Positions 19,050 through 27,524 of a stretch of DNA of 55,280 bases are shown here, in pieces (the first letter of the stretch is position 1; every line of letters starts with the position of its first letter). The notes below the pieces were generated by a model. That model made no database searches. It was given only the letters and a program-made list of their open reading frames with translations, and was not told the DNA's origin. The DNA lies in the NCBI GenBank assembly GCA_021820065.1, contig JAKAEE010000016.1, positions 1 through 55,280 of the forward strand, given 5' to 3'. The translations under genes and the position numbers were made by a program. The stretch comes from Bacteroidota bacterium. Its GTDB lineage: Bacteria > Bacteroidota > Ignavibacteria > Ignavibacteriales > Melioribacteraceae.

Positions 19050-19490
19050 TTGGCAGTTAAGTTAAGACTAAGAAGAATGGGAAAGAAAAAACAGCCTGTC
19101 TATAAAGTTGTAGCGGCTGATTCGCGTTCACCTAGAGATGGAAAATTTATAGAAGCAATTGGTCTTTATAATCCTAAGACCGAACCTGCTACTGTAGATA
19201 TAAAGGAATCCAGAGCATTATACTGGCTTGGTGTTGGTGCCCAACCTACGGATACTGTGAAGAACCTTTTAAGTAATCAAGGAATTATTCTGAAAAGAGA
19301 ATTGATGAAAAAAGGTTTATCTGAAGAAGCGATAAATTCAAAACTTGATGAATGGAAAAAAATTAAAGAAGCAAATTTGGCTTCAGCTTTGAAAAAGAAA
19401 GCTGAAAAAAAGAAATCGAAAAAAGCGACCGCTGCAAAGCAGGATAACAAAGATGGTGAAGCGGAAGTAAAGGGTACTGCTTCCGAGTAG
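19050..19490 (+). CDS. rpsP: 30S ribosomal protein bS16
   Basis: The N-terminal about 85 residues match bS16 ([20 protein letters not shown], then [20 protein letters not shown]). A Lys/Ala/Glu-rich tail of about 55 residues extends the usual 80-90-aa protein to 146 aa, as in other Bacteroidota. The start is TTG, supported by a strong AAAGGAGG site ten bases upstream. Confidence 0.95.
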   Translation: MAVKLRLRRMGKKKQPVYKVVAADSRSPRDGKFIEAIGLYNPKTEPATVDIKESRALYWLGVGAQPTDTVKNLLSNQGIILKRELMKKGLSEEAINSKLDEWKKIKEANLASALKKKAEKKKSKKATAAKQDNKDGEAEVKGTASE

Positions 19491-19561
19491 CTAGTTCTCT
19501 TAAACGGATTAGCGTGCACAATTAAGTACCCTGATGGTTCACTTAACTTAAAGGTACTCTC

Positions 19562-19795
19562 ATGAAGGAATTTATTGAATTTATCGCAAAGCACCTTGTT
19601 GATAATCCTGGTAGTGTTTCACTAGAGGAAACTACTCCGGATGAGAAAACTATTGAGCTCACACTAAAGGTTGGTCAAGACGATGTGGGAAAGGTTATTG
19701 GGAAACAGGGAAAAACGGCTCAAGCTATGAGAACCTTGCTTACTGCCATCGCTGCTAAAGATGGCAAGCGCGCTATCTTAAAAATATTGGATTAA
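19562..19795 (+). CDS. khpA: KH-domain RNA-binding protein KhpA
   Basis: The 77-aa protein is a single KH domain with the GxxG loop in DVGKVIGKQGKTAQAMRTLL. KhpA proteins bind RNA and commonly sit between rpsP and rimM, as here. An AAAGG site precedes the ATG. Confidence 0.92.
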   Translation: MKEFIEFIAKHLVDNPGSVSLEETTPDEKTIELTLKVGQDDVGKVIGKQGKTAQAMRTLLTAIAAKDGKRAILKILD

Positions 19796-19807
19796 TCAAT
19801 TTCGATC

Positions 19808-20326
19808 GTGGATGACCTATTTCTGATTGCAGAAGTTAAAGCAATTTACGGCTCCAACGGTTTTGTTTTAATTGATTCCTTTTCCGATTTCTATGAAAGA
19901 TTCTTTCAGCTGAATTCTGTTTATGTGGAAGTGTTTGGTTCGGTAAAAAAGTTCTTTGTGGAAGATGTTAAGGAAGTGGACGGATCCTTTGTTATTAAAT
20001 TCAAAGGATTCGATTCAAGCGAAGACGTTCAGTTTTTTATTGGGAGGAAAGTTTACGTCGAAAAAAAAGACGTCGTTAAACTTTCCGAGAATGTTTTTTT
20101 CATTCATGATGTAATCGGCAGTAAGGTATTTAAGGAATCGAAACTGATTGGTGTTGTTGAAGATGTTTTGGTTTTGCCTGCCAATGATGTTTTTGTGGTG
20201 ATTGATCAAAACAAGAAAAGAATTTTAGTCCCGGCGGTTGAAAACTATATTGAAAGTTTTGATGCGGACGAAAAAAGTTTGAAATTAGTTTCCGGTTGCG
20301 ATTTACTTTACGATGATGAGAATTGA
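19808..20326 (+). CDS. rimM: Ribosome maturation factor RimM
   Basis: The 172-aa protein has an N-terminal RimM beta-barrel and a C-terminal PRC-barrel (IGVVEDVLVLPANDVFVV, then ILVPAVENYIESFDADEKSL). The N-terminal glycine motif is divergent (AIYGSNGFVLI instead of the usual GxxGxxGE). RimM binds uS19 and helps 30S maturation. The start is GTG, 12 bases after khpA. It overlaps trmD by 11-14 bases, so the two are probably translationally coupled. Confidence 0.85.
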   Translation: MDDLFLIAEVKAIYGSNGFVLIDSFSDFYERFFQLNSVYVEVFGSVKKFFVEDVKEVDGSFVIKFKGFDSSEDVQFFIGRKVYVEKKDVVKLSENVFFIHDVIGSKVFKESKLIGVVEDVLVLPANDVFVVIDQNKKRILVPAVENYIESFDADEKSLKLVSGCDLLYDDEN

Positions 20327-20996
20327 TATTATTTCCGCTGTTCCCGACTCGCTCTATAGCCCGCTTAATACTAGCATTATAAAGAGGGCGCAAGATCGAA
20401 ACAAAGTTGAAATTGTTGTGCATAATCTGCGTGATTATGCTCATGATAAGCATAAACAGATTGATGATAAGCCCTTTGGCGGCGGACCGGGAATGCTCTT
20501 GAAGCCTGAACCGTTCTTTGAATGCATTGAAAAACTTCTTTGCGAACGTAAATACGATCATATTATTTTTCCGACTCCCGGTGGAAAAATTTATAATCAG
20601 AAAATGTCGAACAAATTTTCGCTCGCTGAGAACCTGATGATAGTAGCTGGGCATTACAAAGGCGTTGACGACCGGGTGCGTCAAATATTTGCTACCGATG
20701 AAATATCTATTGGAAATTTTGTTTTAACCGGCGGTGAAATTGTTGCAATGATGATCATCGATTCGGTGGTCCGTCTGATCCCTGGAGTTCTTAACGACAG
20801 CGAATCTGCGCTGAACGATTCCTTGATGGACGGCGATATAATTGAAGCGCCGTATTATACAAGGCCGGCTGATTTCCAAGGCATGAAAGTTCCGGAAGTA
20901 CTGTTATCGGGCAATGAAAAAAAAATAAAAGAATGGAAAGAAGAACAATCAAAAATTTTAACCGCGAATTGGAAAAAAATAAATAATATGGAGTAA
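20313..20996 (+). CDS. trmD: tRNA (guanine-37-N1)-methyltransferase TrmD
   Basis: The 227-aa SPOUT methyltransferase begins MRIDIISAVPDSL and has the knot motifs KPFGGGPGMLLKPEP, MIVAGHYKGVDDRVRQ and EISIGNFVLTGGEIVAMM. It methylates G37 of tRNAs to prevent frameshifting. Two adjacent ATGs (20313, 20316) both lie inside rimM; no ribosome site is visible, which fits coupling. Confidence 0.97.
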   Translation: MMRIDIISAVPDSLYSPLNTSIIKRAQDRNKVEIVVHNLRDYAHDKHKQIDDKPFGGGPGMLLKPEPFFECIEKLLCERKYDHIIFPTPGGKIYNQKMSNKFSLAENLMIVAGHYKGVDDRVRQIFATDEISIGNFVLTGGEIVAMMIIDSVVRLIPGVLNDSESALNDSLMDGDIIEAPYYTRPADFQGMKVPEVLLSGNEKKIKEWKEEQSKILTANWKKINNME

Positions 20997-20999
20997 GTG

Positions 21000-21347
21000 A
21001 TGGACAAAGTAAAAGAACTGACAAACGATTTGATGCGTACGGATTTTCCCGCATTTAAGACCGGCGATCACATCCGTGTTCACGTGAGAGTTATTGAAGG
21101 CGACAAAGAGAGAATCCAGCCGTACGAAGGCGATGTTATAAACATCAGAGGCGCGGGATTAGATAAAACTTTCACCGTTAGGAAAATTGCAAGCGGTGTC
21201 GGCGTTGAAAGAATCTTTTCTTACAGCTCTCCCAAGCTTGCCAAAGTGGAAATCGTTAGAGAAGGTAAAGTAAGAAGAGCAAAACTATTCTACTTGCGAA
21301 AACTTTCCGGTAAAGCTGCTCGCATTAAAGACAAGAACATTCAATAA
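21000..21347 (+). CDS. rplS: 50S ribosomal protein bL19
   Basis: The protein of about 115 aa has the bL19 pattern: [20 protein letters not shown], then [32 protein letters not shown] and [19 protein letters not shown] 21000 is preferred to GTG 20997 because it lies six bases after GGAG. It is the last gene of the ffh-rplS cluster and is followed by an intrinsic terminator. Confidence 0.97.
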   Translation: MDKVKELTNDLMRTDFPAFKTGDHIRVHVRVIEGDKERIQPYEGDVINIRGAGLDKTFTVRKIASGVGVERIFSYSSPKLAKVEIVREGKVRRAKLFYLRKLSGKAARIKDKNIQ

Positions 21348-21368
21348 TTTTTTTTGTTGAATTGAGTT

Positions 21369-21417
21369 AACCCCGATCCCGCCTTTTCAAGTTGAAGAAG
21401 GTCTTTCGGGGTTTTTT
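21369..21417 (+). terminator. Intrinsic terminator after rplS
   Basis: The arms AACCCCGA (21369-21376) and TCGGGGTT (21406-21413) form a stem followed by a T-run. It closes the translation cluster. Confidence 0.85.
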
Positions 21418-21471
21418 ATTCTCATATTTCAGTGTATTCCAAACACAGATTAATATTCCACCGGCTAAAAC

Positions 21472-22227
21472 ATGAAACTTATTGCACCTAAAAATTTTTT
21501 TACATCGGTATTTGCCGCAGCTTTAAACAAAAATGAGTTTGAACTTTTCTTTGTTGAAGCCTCCTTGATAGGTAAAGAGCTTGAGTATAATACTTCGGCA
21601 ATCGGATTAATTCCTTCTCTCGACCTGATCAATCACAGAAATTTGTTTGTATCGAGCAAGTATGCCGTTTCATTCGATGGGATGCTGTCGAATTCATTCT
21701 TTTATTTTCATGAAAACGAAAGAAGATTTGAAAAAATCACTCTTTGCGGTGACGTTTCGCTGAACGATATAATTTTAACCAAGATACTTTTTTCGGAACG
21801 TTTCTCTTCGCAAGCAGAAATCACACTTGATACTGGTAACGCTCCAACTAAAGGGAAAGATTATCTTGTAGTTGGCGATGAAAATTATTCCATGTGGGAT
21901 TTCAAAAACGGGATTAGTTTCTCGGATCAAGTTGCCGAGATGCTGGATTTTCCTTATGTCAATTATGTCTTCGCATCGCCCGATAAAGAAGCTTTGAGCA
22001 ATTTCAATAATCTGATCGGAAATGTCGATCAAACAATCGAAGAAAAGATTGACGACATTATAAAGCACATAAGTTTGAATGAGGAAGCGAAATTGTTTTT
22101 TAAGGAAAATATTGATTCAGTTTATTATGAGATGACTTCGAATGAAACAGAAGGATTGAACGAACTTATCAAGCTATTGTTTTACCACGGTATTATTGAA
22201 GACATGTTTGATATAAAGTTTGTATGA
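21472..22227 (+). CDS. Divergent MqnA/MqnD-like (periplasmic-binding-fold) protein
   Basis: The 251-aa protein has no signal peptide. Its middle resembles the MqnA/MqnD chorismate-dehydratase family in order and pattern: IGLIPSLDLINHRNLFVSS, then GMLSNSFFYF, LTKILFSERF, YLVVGDENY and DQVAEMLDFPYVNYVFAS. MqnA converts chorismate to enolpyruvyl-benzoate in the futalosine menaquinone pathway. The N-terminus lacks the usual start of that family and similarity is weak by eye, so catalytic function is not assured. It stands alone between the rplS terminator and a convergent response regulator. Confidence 0.45.
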   Translation: MKLIAPKNFFTSVFAAALNKNEFELFFVEASLIGKELEYNTSAIGLIPSLDLINHRNLFVSSKYAVSFDGMLSNSFFYFHENERRFEKITLCGDVSLNDIILTKILFSERFSSQAEITLDTGNAPTKGKDYLVVGDENYSMWDFKNGISFSDQVAEMLDFPYVNYVFASPDKEALSNFNNLIGNVDQTIEEKIDDIIKHISLNEEAKLFFKENIDSVYYEMTSNETEGLNELIKLLFYHGIIEDMFDIKFV

Positions 22228-22350
22228 CGACAACGAGTTAACCGATCTAAAAGTGCAAAAATTTATCTCCCTTGTTTTTTCAACGGTTTTTAGTGCGCTA
22301 CTTTAATCGCTTGTGGGGAAAATGATTTTATTAATTATTTGTTTTTAGGA

Positions 22351-22968
22351 TTACAGCAGTCCTTTTTCCGAAGCGATCCTTATCAATGAAGCAGTGTTGC
22401 GGGCGTTAAGTTTAGTGATCAAATTTTTTCTATGGCTGTCAACAGTGAGCGGACTTATAAAAAGCTTTTCAGCGATTTGTTGATTTGTAAATCCTTCTGC
22501 GATTAGCTGAATAACTTCCTTCTCCCGGTTAGTTAAAAGCAATCCATTAGCAGCTTCTTCTTTCAATAATGTTTCGGCAGCGTCGCATAAATATTTGCCA
22601 CCGCTGTGTACTTCTTTAATTGCCTCGATAATCTCCCCGGTTTCAGAGTTCTTAAGAACATATCCGTCAGCCCCGTTCTTCATCATGTTAACAACAGTTG
22701 AGCGTTCATTAAATGTTGTAAGAGAAAGAATTCTTGATGAAGGATATTTTGCTTTTATTGTTTTGCATAAATCGATACCCGAAATATCTGGCAGGCTAAT
22801 GTCTAAAAGTATCACGTCCGGTTTTTCCCATCTCAAAAAATCGAGGCATGCCTTACCTGTCCCCGCTACTCCAATTACCTGTGCGGCTTGTGAATCTTGA
22901 ATTAGCTTCCTGATTCCTTCGGCGACAATCGGATGATCATCCACTATAAGGATAGTTATCTTTTCCAT
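22351..22968 (-). CDS. NarL/LuxR-type response regulator
   Basis: The protein of about 205 aa has an N-terminal receiver with acidic pocket VDDHP and phospho-acceptor D56 in DVILLDISLPD. A C-terminal LuxR-type HTH follows (LTNREKEVIQLIAEGFTNQQ, then LFISPLTVDSHRKNL). The ATG overlaps the stop of the histidine kinase gene by one base (TGATG), so the pair is translationally coupled. The divergent outer-membrane protein gene beyond the kinase is a plausible target. Confidence 0.9.
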   Translation of the reverse strand: MEKITILIVDDHPIVAEGIRKLIQDSQAAQVIGVAGTGKACLDFLRWEKPDVILLDISLPDISGIDLCKTIKAKYPSSRILSLTTFNERSTVVNMMKNGADGYVLKNSETGEIIEAIKEVHSGGKYLCDAAETLLKEEAANGLLLTNREKEVIQLIAEGFTNQQIAEKLFISPLTVDSHRKNLITKLNARNTASLIRIASEKGLL

Positions 22969-24980
22969 CAACTTAAATTCTCAAATTCTATCGAAGCTTC
23001 GGTTCCCTTGTTGCTGCCCGAATTAATATCAAAGTGTCCTCCAAGAGATTCCACGCGCATACGAATGTTGTTCAATCCGTGTCCTTTGAAGGATCGAAGG
23101 TCGGAAGGATCAAAACCTTTTCCATTATCCTGCACAGTAACACTAATCCTATCTTTCTCCTGAATTAGCTGCACAAAAGCTTCCGACGCACCGGAGTGTT
23201 TAATTACATTATTAACAAGTTCCTGGACTATTCGATAGATTGCAATCTGATAGTTCTGTCCAAGCTTCTCTTCATTTCCGAAGAATCGAAATTTTAATGA
23301 AAGCGAGCCGTTGTTATCCATCTTTCCACAGAATTCCGAGAGGGCGCATTTAATACTTCCATTGACCAATGCCTGCGGCATCATATTGTGTGCGATGCGC
23401 TGCATTTCACCGATAGATTTGTTTAACAAATCCAGCGGGTGTTTGAAAGAATCTTCTTGTTCGCCGCTTGTTACAAAGTTCTCTTTGTATGAACTCAAAG
23501 CCATTTTTGCACCGGATAGTAATCCTCCTAATCCATCGTGCAGGTCGCGGGCTAATCTTGAACGTTCTCTTTCTTCTCCTTGAAGCGCGAACTGAACGGC
23601 GGCAAGCTGCTTCTCCTTTTCGAGCTGAATAATTTTTTGCTCTTTTATTTGATTGTTTTGCTCGGCAACTTTTTTCTTGTTTCGATAATAATTTTGAATA
23701 AAAAAGAATGTTATCAAGACCATGAGTAATAGAGCAGACAAGATATATTCAAGACTCTTTCGTTTTTGAATTTCAAGAGACTGAATTTTTTCCCGGTCAG
23801 TAAAGCGACGAATTTCTGCTTCCTTCTCTGCAGATTCATACCGTGCGTTCAAAAAATTGATTTGCTTCTGATCCTCCTCATTAAAAGTACGGTAAACAGC
23901 ATCTTCTCTATTTTTCAAGTATGTGTAAGCTTTTTTGAAATTGCCTTGCGAGACTTCAATAGATGCAAGTGAACCGTAAATATCTTTTTCAACAGCAACA
24001 GCATTAACATCCTTTGCCAGACTTAATGCTGCTACGAGGGCTTCTTTTGCTTCTTTAGATTTTTTTTGAGCTAAGAAAGCGTTGCTCATTGCGACAAGAG
24101 TATTGGATTCTTCATATTTATTTGAAAGCTTTTGTGCGTAATGCCTTGCCCTTTTGTAATATACAATGGCATTGTCATTTTCTCCCCTGGAGGCAAGTGC
24201 GTCTCCCATTGTGTTTAATGACAGCCACATGATTTCTTGAAGTGAATTTTTTTGCCCGATTGAAAATGCTTTTTCAAGGAGCGTTCTAATCTTTTTGAAA
24301 TCCTTTTTGCTGTCTAATCTGTAAGTGGCGTTTGTATAGTATAAGGCTTTCAACTTGGGGTTAACGATCTTGTCGGCAATCTCTGCCGCCTTTCTGTCGT
24401 AATATTCGCTCTTCTGAGGGTTGTTGAGCCTGGTATAAATGTCGCTCAATCTGTCATACATTCCCGATCTGGAATCGTATTCAGGATACTTATTTAGGAT
24501 GCTCTCGGCTTCGAGATATGAGGAAAGGGCGGTTTTGAAAGCGCCATTTACATGATAGACGTAAGCGTAGTCGAGCAGGCATTTTGCATAAGCTATTTCT
24601 GCCCGTGCATCTTTAACGCTCGCCTTGCGTAGCAGACTCTTGAAGATTTCAATCGCCTTATGAAAGTATCCGAGTGAGTTAGTAAAATCCAATTTTGAGT
24701 TATAATAATCTCCTATCGCAGTGTAGGCATCTGCCTTTTCAACTGGATCAGTTGCAGTTTCAACTTCTTTGATAAGAAGCGAACAATAAAATTCTGTTTT
24801 TGCAGAATCAGTCCCGGGGAGCTTAAAACAAAGAGTAGTCAGCAGATTGAATCTTGAGGAATCAGTCTTGGCAGAATTATATGCCTTTTCAAGTGAATCA
24901 ATCTTGTCATTTTGTGCAGCAGCAAAGGATGAACTTAAAAGAACAAAAAGAATTACGATTGACGGTTTTAGATTTTTCAT
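22968..24980 (-). CDS. TPR-containing sensor histidine kinase (HisKA_3 family)
   Basis: The 670-aa protein has a signal peptide (about 1-22), about seven TPR-like helical repeats (about 30-370) and a coiled coil. A membrane helix (about 410-432) precedes the kinase: H-box RSRLARDLHDGLGGLLSGAK with H481 and ATPase motif DNGKGFDPSD near 630. Periplasmic TPR sensors of this form are common in Bacteroidota and probably sense protein or peptide interactions. It is co-transcribed with its NarL-type regulator. Confidence 0.88.
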   Translation of the reverse strand: MKNLKPSIVILFVLLSSSFAAAQNDKIDSLEKAYNSAKTDSSRFNLLTTLCFKLPGTDSAKTEFYCSLLIKEVETATDPVEKADAYTAIGDYYNSKLDFTNSLGYFHKAIEIFKSLLRKASVKDARAEIAYAKCLLDYAYVYHVNGAFKTALSSYLEAESILNKYPEYDSRSGMYDRLSDIYTRLNNPQKSEYYDRKAAEIADKIVNPKLKALYYTNATYRLDSKKDFKKIRTLLEKAFSIGQKNSLQEIMWLSLNTMGDALASRGENDNAIVYYKRARHYAQKLSNKYEESNTLVAMSNAFLAQKKSKEAKEALVAALSLAKDVNAVAVEKDIYGSLASIEVSQGNFKKAYTYLKNREDAVYRTFNEEDQKQINFLNARYESAEKEAEIRRFTDREKIQSLEIQKRKSLEYILSALLLMVLITFFFIQNYYRNKKKVAEQNNQIKEQKIIQLEKEKQLAAVQFALQGEERERSRLARDLHDGLGGLLSGAKMALSSYKENFVTSGEQEDSFKHPLDLLNKSIGEMQRIAHNMMPQALVNGSIKCALSEFCGKMDNNGSLSLKFRFFGNEEKLGQNYQIAIYRIVQELVNNVIKHSGASEAFVQLIQEKDRISVTVQDNGKGFDPSDLRSFKGHGLNNIRMRVESLGGHFDINSGSNKGTEASIEFENLS

Positions 24981-25014
24981 AGTTAGTCCTTCCTATTGCT
25001 TTGCTTGATACATT

Positions 25015-25042
25015 CAAATATAAATAATTAATCTGCCCCAAA
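25015..25042 (-). promoter_or_regulatory. Probable promoter of the kinase/regulator operon
   Basis: Read on the minus strand, TTTG (25042-25039) and TATATTTG (25022-25015) are 16 bases apart, close to the Bacteroidota -33/-7 arrangement. The kinase ATG lies 34 bases further on. Confidence 0.5.
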
Positions 25043-25059
25043 AATCCACGAAAACAGGG

Positions 25060-25091
25060 ATTGTTGAATGACTTGTTCAAAAGTAGATTTG
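25060..25091 (+). promoter_or_regulatory. Possible promoter of the outer-membrane barrel gene
   Basis: TAGATTTG (25084-25091) matches the TAnnTTTG -7 element. ATTG lies 20 bases and GTTG 17 bases upstream as candidate -33 elements. It drives the gene starting at 25157, divergently from the kinase promoter. Confidence 0.45.
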
Positions 25092-25156
25092 GCGGAGATT
25101 TTTCAGATTAAGTAATCGGTACATTTTATCAATAATCAAAGGAGAAAGAACTAGCT

Positions 25157-25699
25157 ATGAAACAAAATTTTTCCATCAAGACATTACTCGCAGTATTATT
25201 TATCATTGGACTGACAACGCAGAATGCATCCGCACAGTTTATAAATGGTCAAAACTATGCCGGCGCACATGTTGGATTGAGCGGCGTTGGCAGCTCTCTT
25301 ACGCTTGGATTAGACTACGAACGAGCTATAACTAATCCGGGTGAAGTTGGACCTGGAATTATTGGAATAGGTGGAATGTTCGACTACTTTTCTTATAGCG
25401 AAAAATATTTTGCCGATGCTGGTTCCTGGACTTACATAAATTTCGGAATTTCCGGCATGTACCATTTCGTTTTCGATAACAAAAAATTAGATCCTTTCCT
25501 TGGTTTTGTGATAGGATATGAAGTTGCAAGCTGGAAATGGAACAATGCATATTATGGAAATTATAGCCCTTCAGCCGGAGGTTTTACAATAGGCGGCAGC
25601 GCTGGTATCCGGTATTTCTTTAACGATAATTGGGCTGCACAAGCTCGCGTTGGATTTGGATTTTATATACTTGCCGTTGGAGTAGACTATAAGTTTTAA
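25157..25699 (+). CDS. Small outer-membrane beta-barrel protein
   Basis: The 180-aa protein has a signal peptide (about 1-26, ASAQ) and a body of alternating hydrophobic strands with Gly and aromatic residues, ending in Phe (GVDYKF), as in 8-stranded porin-like proteins. No specific family is assigned. It is divergent from a two-component system, a common arrangement for a regulated target. A truncated paralogue lies at 27330-27524. Confidence 0.7.
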   Translation: MKQNFSIKTLLAVLFIIGLTTQNASAQFINGQNYAGAHVGLSGVGSSLTLGLDYERAITNPGEVGPGIIGIGGMFDYFSYSEKYFADAGSWTYINFGISGMYHFVFDNKKLDPFLGFVIGYEVASWKWNNAYYGNYSPSAGGFTIGGSAGIRYFFNDNWAAQARVGFGFYILAVGVDYKF

Positions 25700-25762
25700 T
25701 CGCAAATTCCTTAACGCTTGTGTTGGGAGTTACAACTTTTTGCGAAAAGATTATCAACTGAT

Positions 25763-25817
25763 ACCCCGTTGCCTCGCCTCGATCCGAAAATCGAGTCGGA
25801 GCGGGTTGCGGCGGGGT
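25763..25817. repeat. GC-rich palindromic element
   Basis: Outer arms ACCCCG (25763) and CGGGGT (25812-25817) enclose an inner palindrome CTCGAT...ATCGAG. It is more GC-rich than its surroundings, has no T-run and sits just upstream of the repeat-protein gene. Confidence 0.5.
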
Positions 25818-25853
25818 AGTTCATTCAAATCACTAAAACGAGAAGGAGCTTTT

Positions 25854-27239
25854 ATGAAAAACTCGATTTCTATTTTTGTTTTACTCTGCATAAGTTCGGC
25901 ACACCTTTTTGCACAGCAGTGGTGGAATGTCGGCTCAGCCGGTTTTTCTACTAGTGCAGCGCCTTACACCTCAATCGCAATAGATGGAAGCGGAACTCCG
26001 TATGTTGCATATCAGGATAGTGCAAAAATACCTAAAGCAACCGTAATGAAATATAACGGGACCAGTTGGGTGAATGTCGGCTCAGCCGGTTTTTCTACTA
26101 GTACAGCAGAATACACCTCAATCGCAATAGATGGAAGCGGAACTCCGTATGTTGCGTATCGGGATGCTGGAAATAAAACTAAGGCAACCGTAATGAAATA
26201 TAACGGGACCAGTTGGGTGTATGTCGGCTCAGCCGGTTTTTCTGCTGGTGCAGCATTTTACACTTCAATCGCAATAGATGGAAGCGGAACTCCGTATGTT
26301 GCATATCGGGATGCTGGAAATTCATCTAAAGCAACCGTAATGAAATATGATGGCAGCAATTGGGTAAATGTCGGGTCAGCCGGTTTTTCTCCTGGTGGAG
26401 CATATAATACCTCAATCGCAATAGATAGAAGCGGAACTCCGTATGTCGCATATCGGGATGCTGGGAATTCATATAAAGCAACCGTAATGAAATATAACGG
26501 CACCAGTTGGGTGAATGTCGGCTCAGCCGGTTTTTCTGCTGGTGCAGCAGCTTTCATCTCAATTGCAATAGATGGAAGCGGAACTCCGTATGTTGCATAT
26601 GGGGATGATGGAAATTCATCTAAAGCAACCGTAATGAAATATAACGGGACCAGTTGGGTGAATGTTGGATCAGCCGGTTTTTCTGCTGGTGGAGCGTATT
26701 ACACCTCAATTGCAATATCACCGAATGGGATTCCTGTAGTTGCATATCAGGATGATGGAAATTCATCTAAAGCAACCGTAATGAAATATGATGGTAGCAA
26801 TTGGGTAAATGTCGGCTCAGCCGGTTTTTCTGCTGGTGTAGTATATTACACCTCAATCGCAATATCACCGAATGGGATTCCTGTAGTTGCATATCAGGAT
26901 GTTTATAATTCACATAAAGTAACCGTAATGAAATCTTCGACCTTAACCACAGTTTCTGTCACAGTAGATGTGCCGAAGACTTACACGCTTTACCAGAATT
27001 ATCCGAACCCGTTTAACCCGACGACAGAAATCAGCTATATGCTATCAGCGATCAGCTTTGTGACGCTGAAGGTCTACGATGTTCTCGGCAGGGATGTTAA
27101 GACGCTTGTGAATGAACGGCAAAACGCAGGAACGTACAACGTTACTTTCGATGGAAGAGGCTTGCCGAGCGGAGTGTATTTCTACAGCATCACGGCAGGT
27201 TCGTTCTCAGCAACGAAGAAGCTGGTATTAATGAAATGA
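25854..27239 (+). CDS. Seven-repeat secreted protein with T9SS type A sorting domain
   Basis: The 461-aa protein begins MKNSISIFVLLCIS with a signal peptide cleaved near LFAQQ. Seven tandem 49-residue repeats follow (consensus VNVGSAGFS...YTSIAIDGSG, TPYVAYRDAGNSSKATVMKY, NGTSW), then a type A sorting domain with YQNYPNPFNPTTEISY, LKVYDVLGRDV, SGVYFYS and a terminal KKLVLMK. Seven WxxVG/YVAY units suggest a seven-bladed beta-propeller displayed on the surface or released by T9SS; that is inference. The ATG at 25854 has an AGAAGGAG site and is preferred to a TTG at 25740, whose leader would cover a palindrome. Confidence 0.85.
   Translation: MKNSISIFVLLCISSAHLFAQQWWNVGSAGFSTSAAPYTSIAIDGSGTPYVAYQDSAKIPKATVMKYNGTSWVNVGSAGFSTSTAEYTSIAIDGSGTPYVAYRDAGNKTKATVMKYNGTSWVYVGSAGFSAGAAFYTSIAIDGSGTPYVAYRDAGNSSKATVMKYDGSNWVNVGSAGFSPGGAYNTSIAIDRSGTPYVAYRDAGNSYKATVMKYNGTSWVNVGSAGFSAGAAAFISIAIDGSGTPYVAYGDDGNSSKATVMKYNGTSWVNVGSAGFSAGGAYYTSIAISPNGIPVVAYQDDGNSSKATVMKYDGSNWVNVGSAGFSAGVVYYTSIAISPNGIPVVAYQDVYNSHKVTVMKSSTLTTVSVTVDVPKTYTLYQNYPNPFNPTTEISYMLSAISFVTLKVYDVLGRDVKTLVNERQNAGTYNVTFDGRGLPSGVYFYSITAGSFSATKKLVLMK
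25926..26954 (+). repeat. Seven tandem 147-bp in-frame repeats
   Basis: Units begin at 25926, 26073, 26220, 26367, 26514, 26661 and 26808 with an exact 147-base period. Many stretches are identical between units, for example AACTCCGTATGTTGC and AAAGCAACCGTAATGAAATA. The last two units share a different central segment (CCGAATGGGATTCCTGTAG), pointing to a second duplication step. Confidence 0.95.
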
Positions 27240-27329
27240 CGACACTCTTCCAGCGGTTGCAGCGGAAGCCGATTAAGGTTTCGATGCTGCAAAAACAAGA
27301 TCAATAAACATGAACAAAGAAGAATAATA

Positions 27330-27524
27330 ATGAGCACGAAACTCTCAATCACGGCCCTGATGGCAGCGCTCTTAACAGCCGTTATCATGGTCCAACCGGC
27401 GTCAGCGCAATTAGAAAAGCAGAGGAATTTCCTCGGTGCCCGCATCGGAATCGGCGCCATCGGCAGCGCGTTCAGCTATAGCGCTGATTACGAATATGTA
27501 AAGAAAGGAGGCAAAGCCGGATGA
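27330..27524 (+). pseudogene. Truncated outer-membrane barrel protein (N-terminal fragment)
   Basis: The 64-codon frame encodes a signal peptide (ending ASAQ) and the first strands FLGARIGIGAIGSAFSYSA and DYEYVKKGGKAG. This matches the start of the 180-aa barrel at 25157 (YAGAHVGLSGVGSSLTLGLD, then YERAITNPGEVG). It then stops where the intact protein continues PGIIGIGGMFDYF. The stop overlaps the ATG of the next lipoprotein gene. It looks like a deletion remnant; it may now act as a leader peptide for that gene. Confidence 0.7.

Noticed and set aside
25740..25853. Upstream extension of the repeat protein from a TTG at 25740
   Set aside because: The 38 extra residues are basic and cross a palindrome; ATG 25854 has a good ribosome site and begins a proper signal peptide.
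25926..26954. CRISPR array
   Set aside because: The repeats are 147 bases, contiguous and in frame inside a coding gene, with no spacers and no cas genes.
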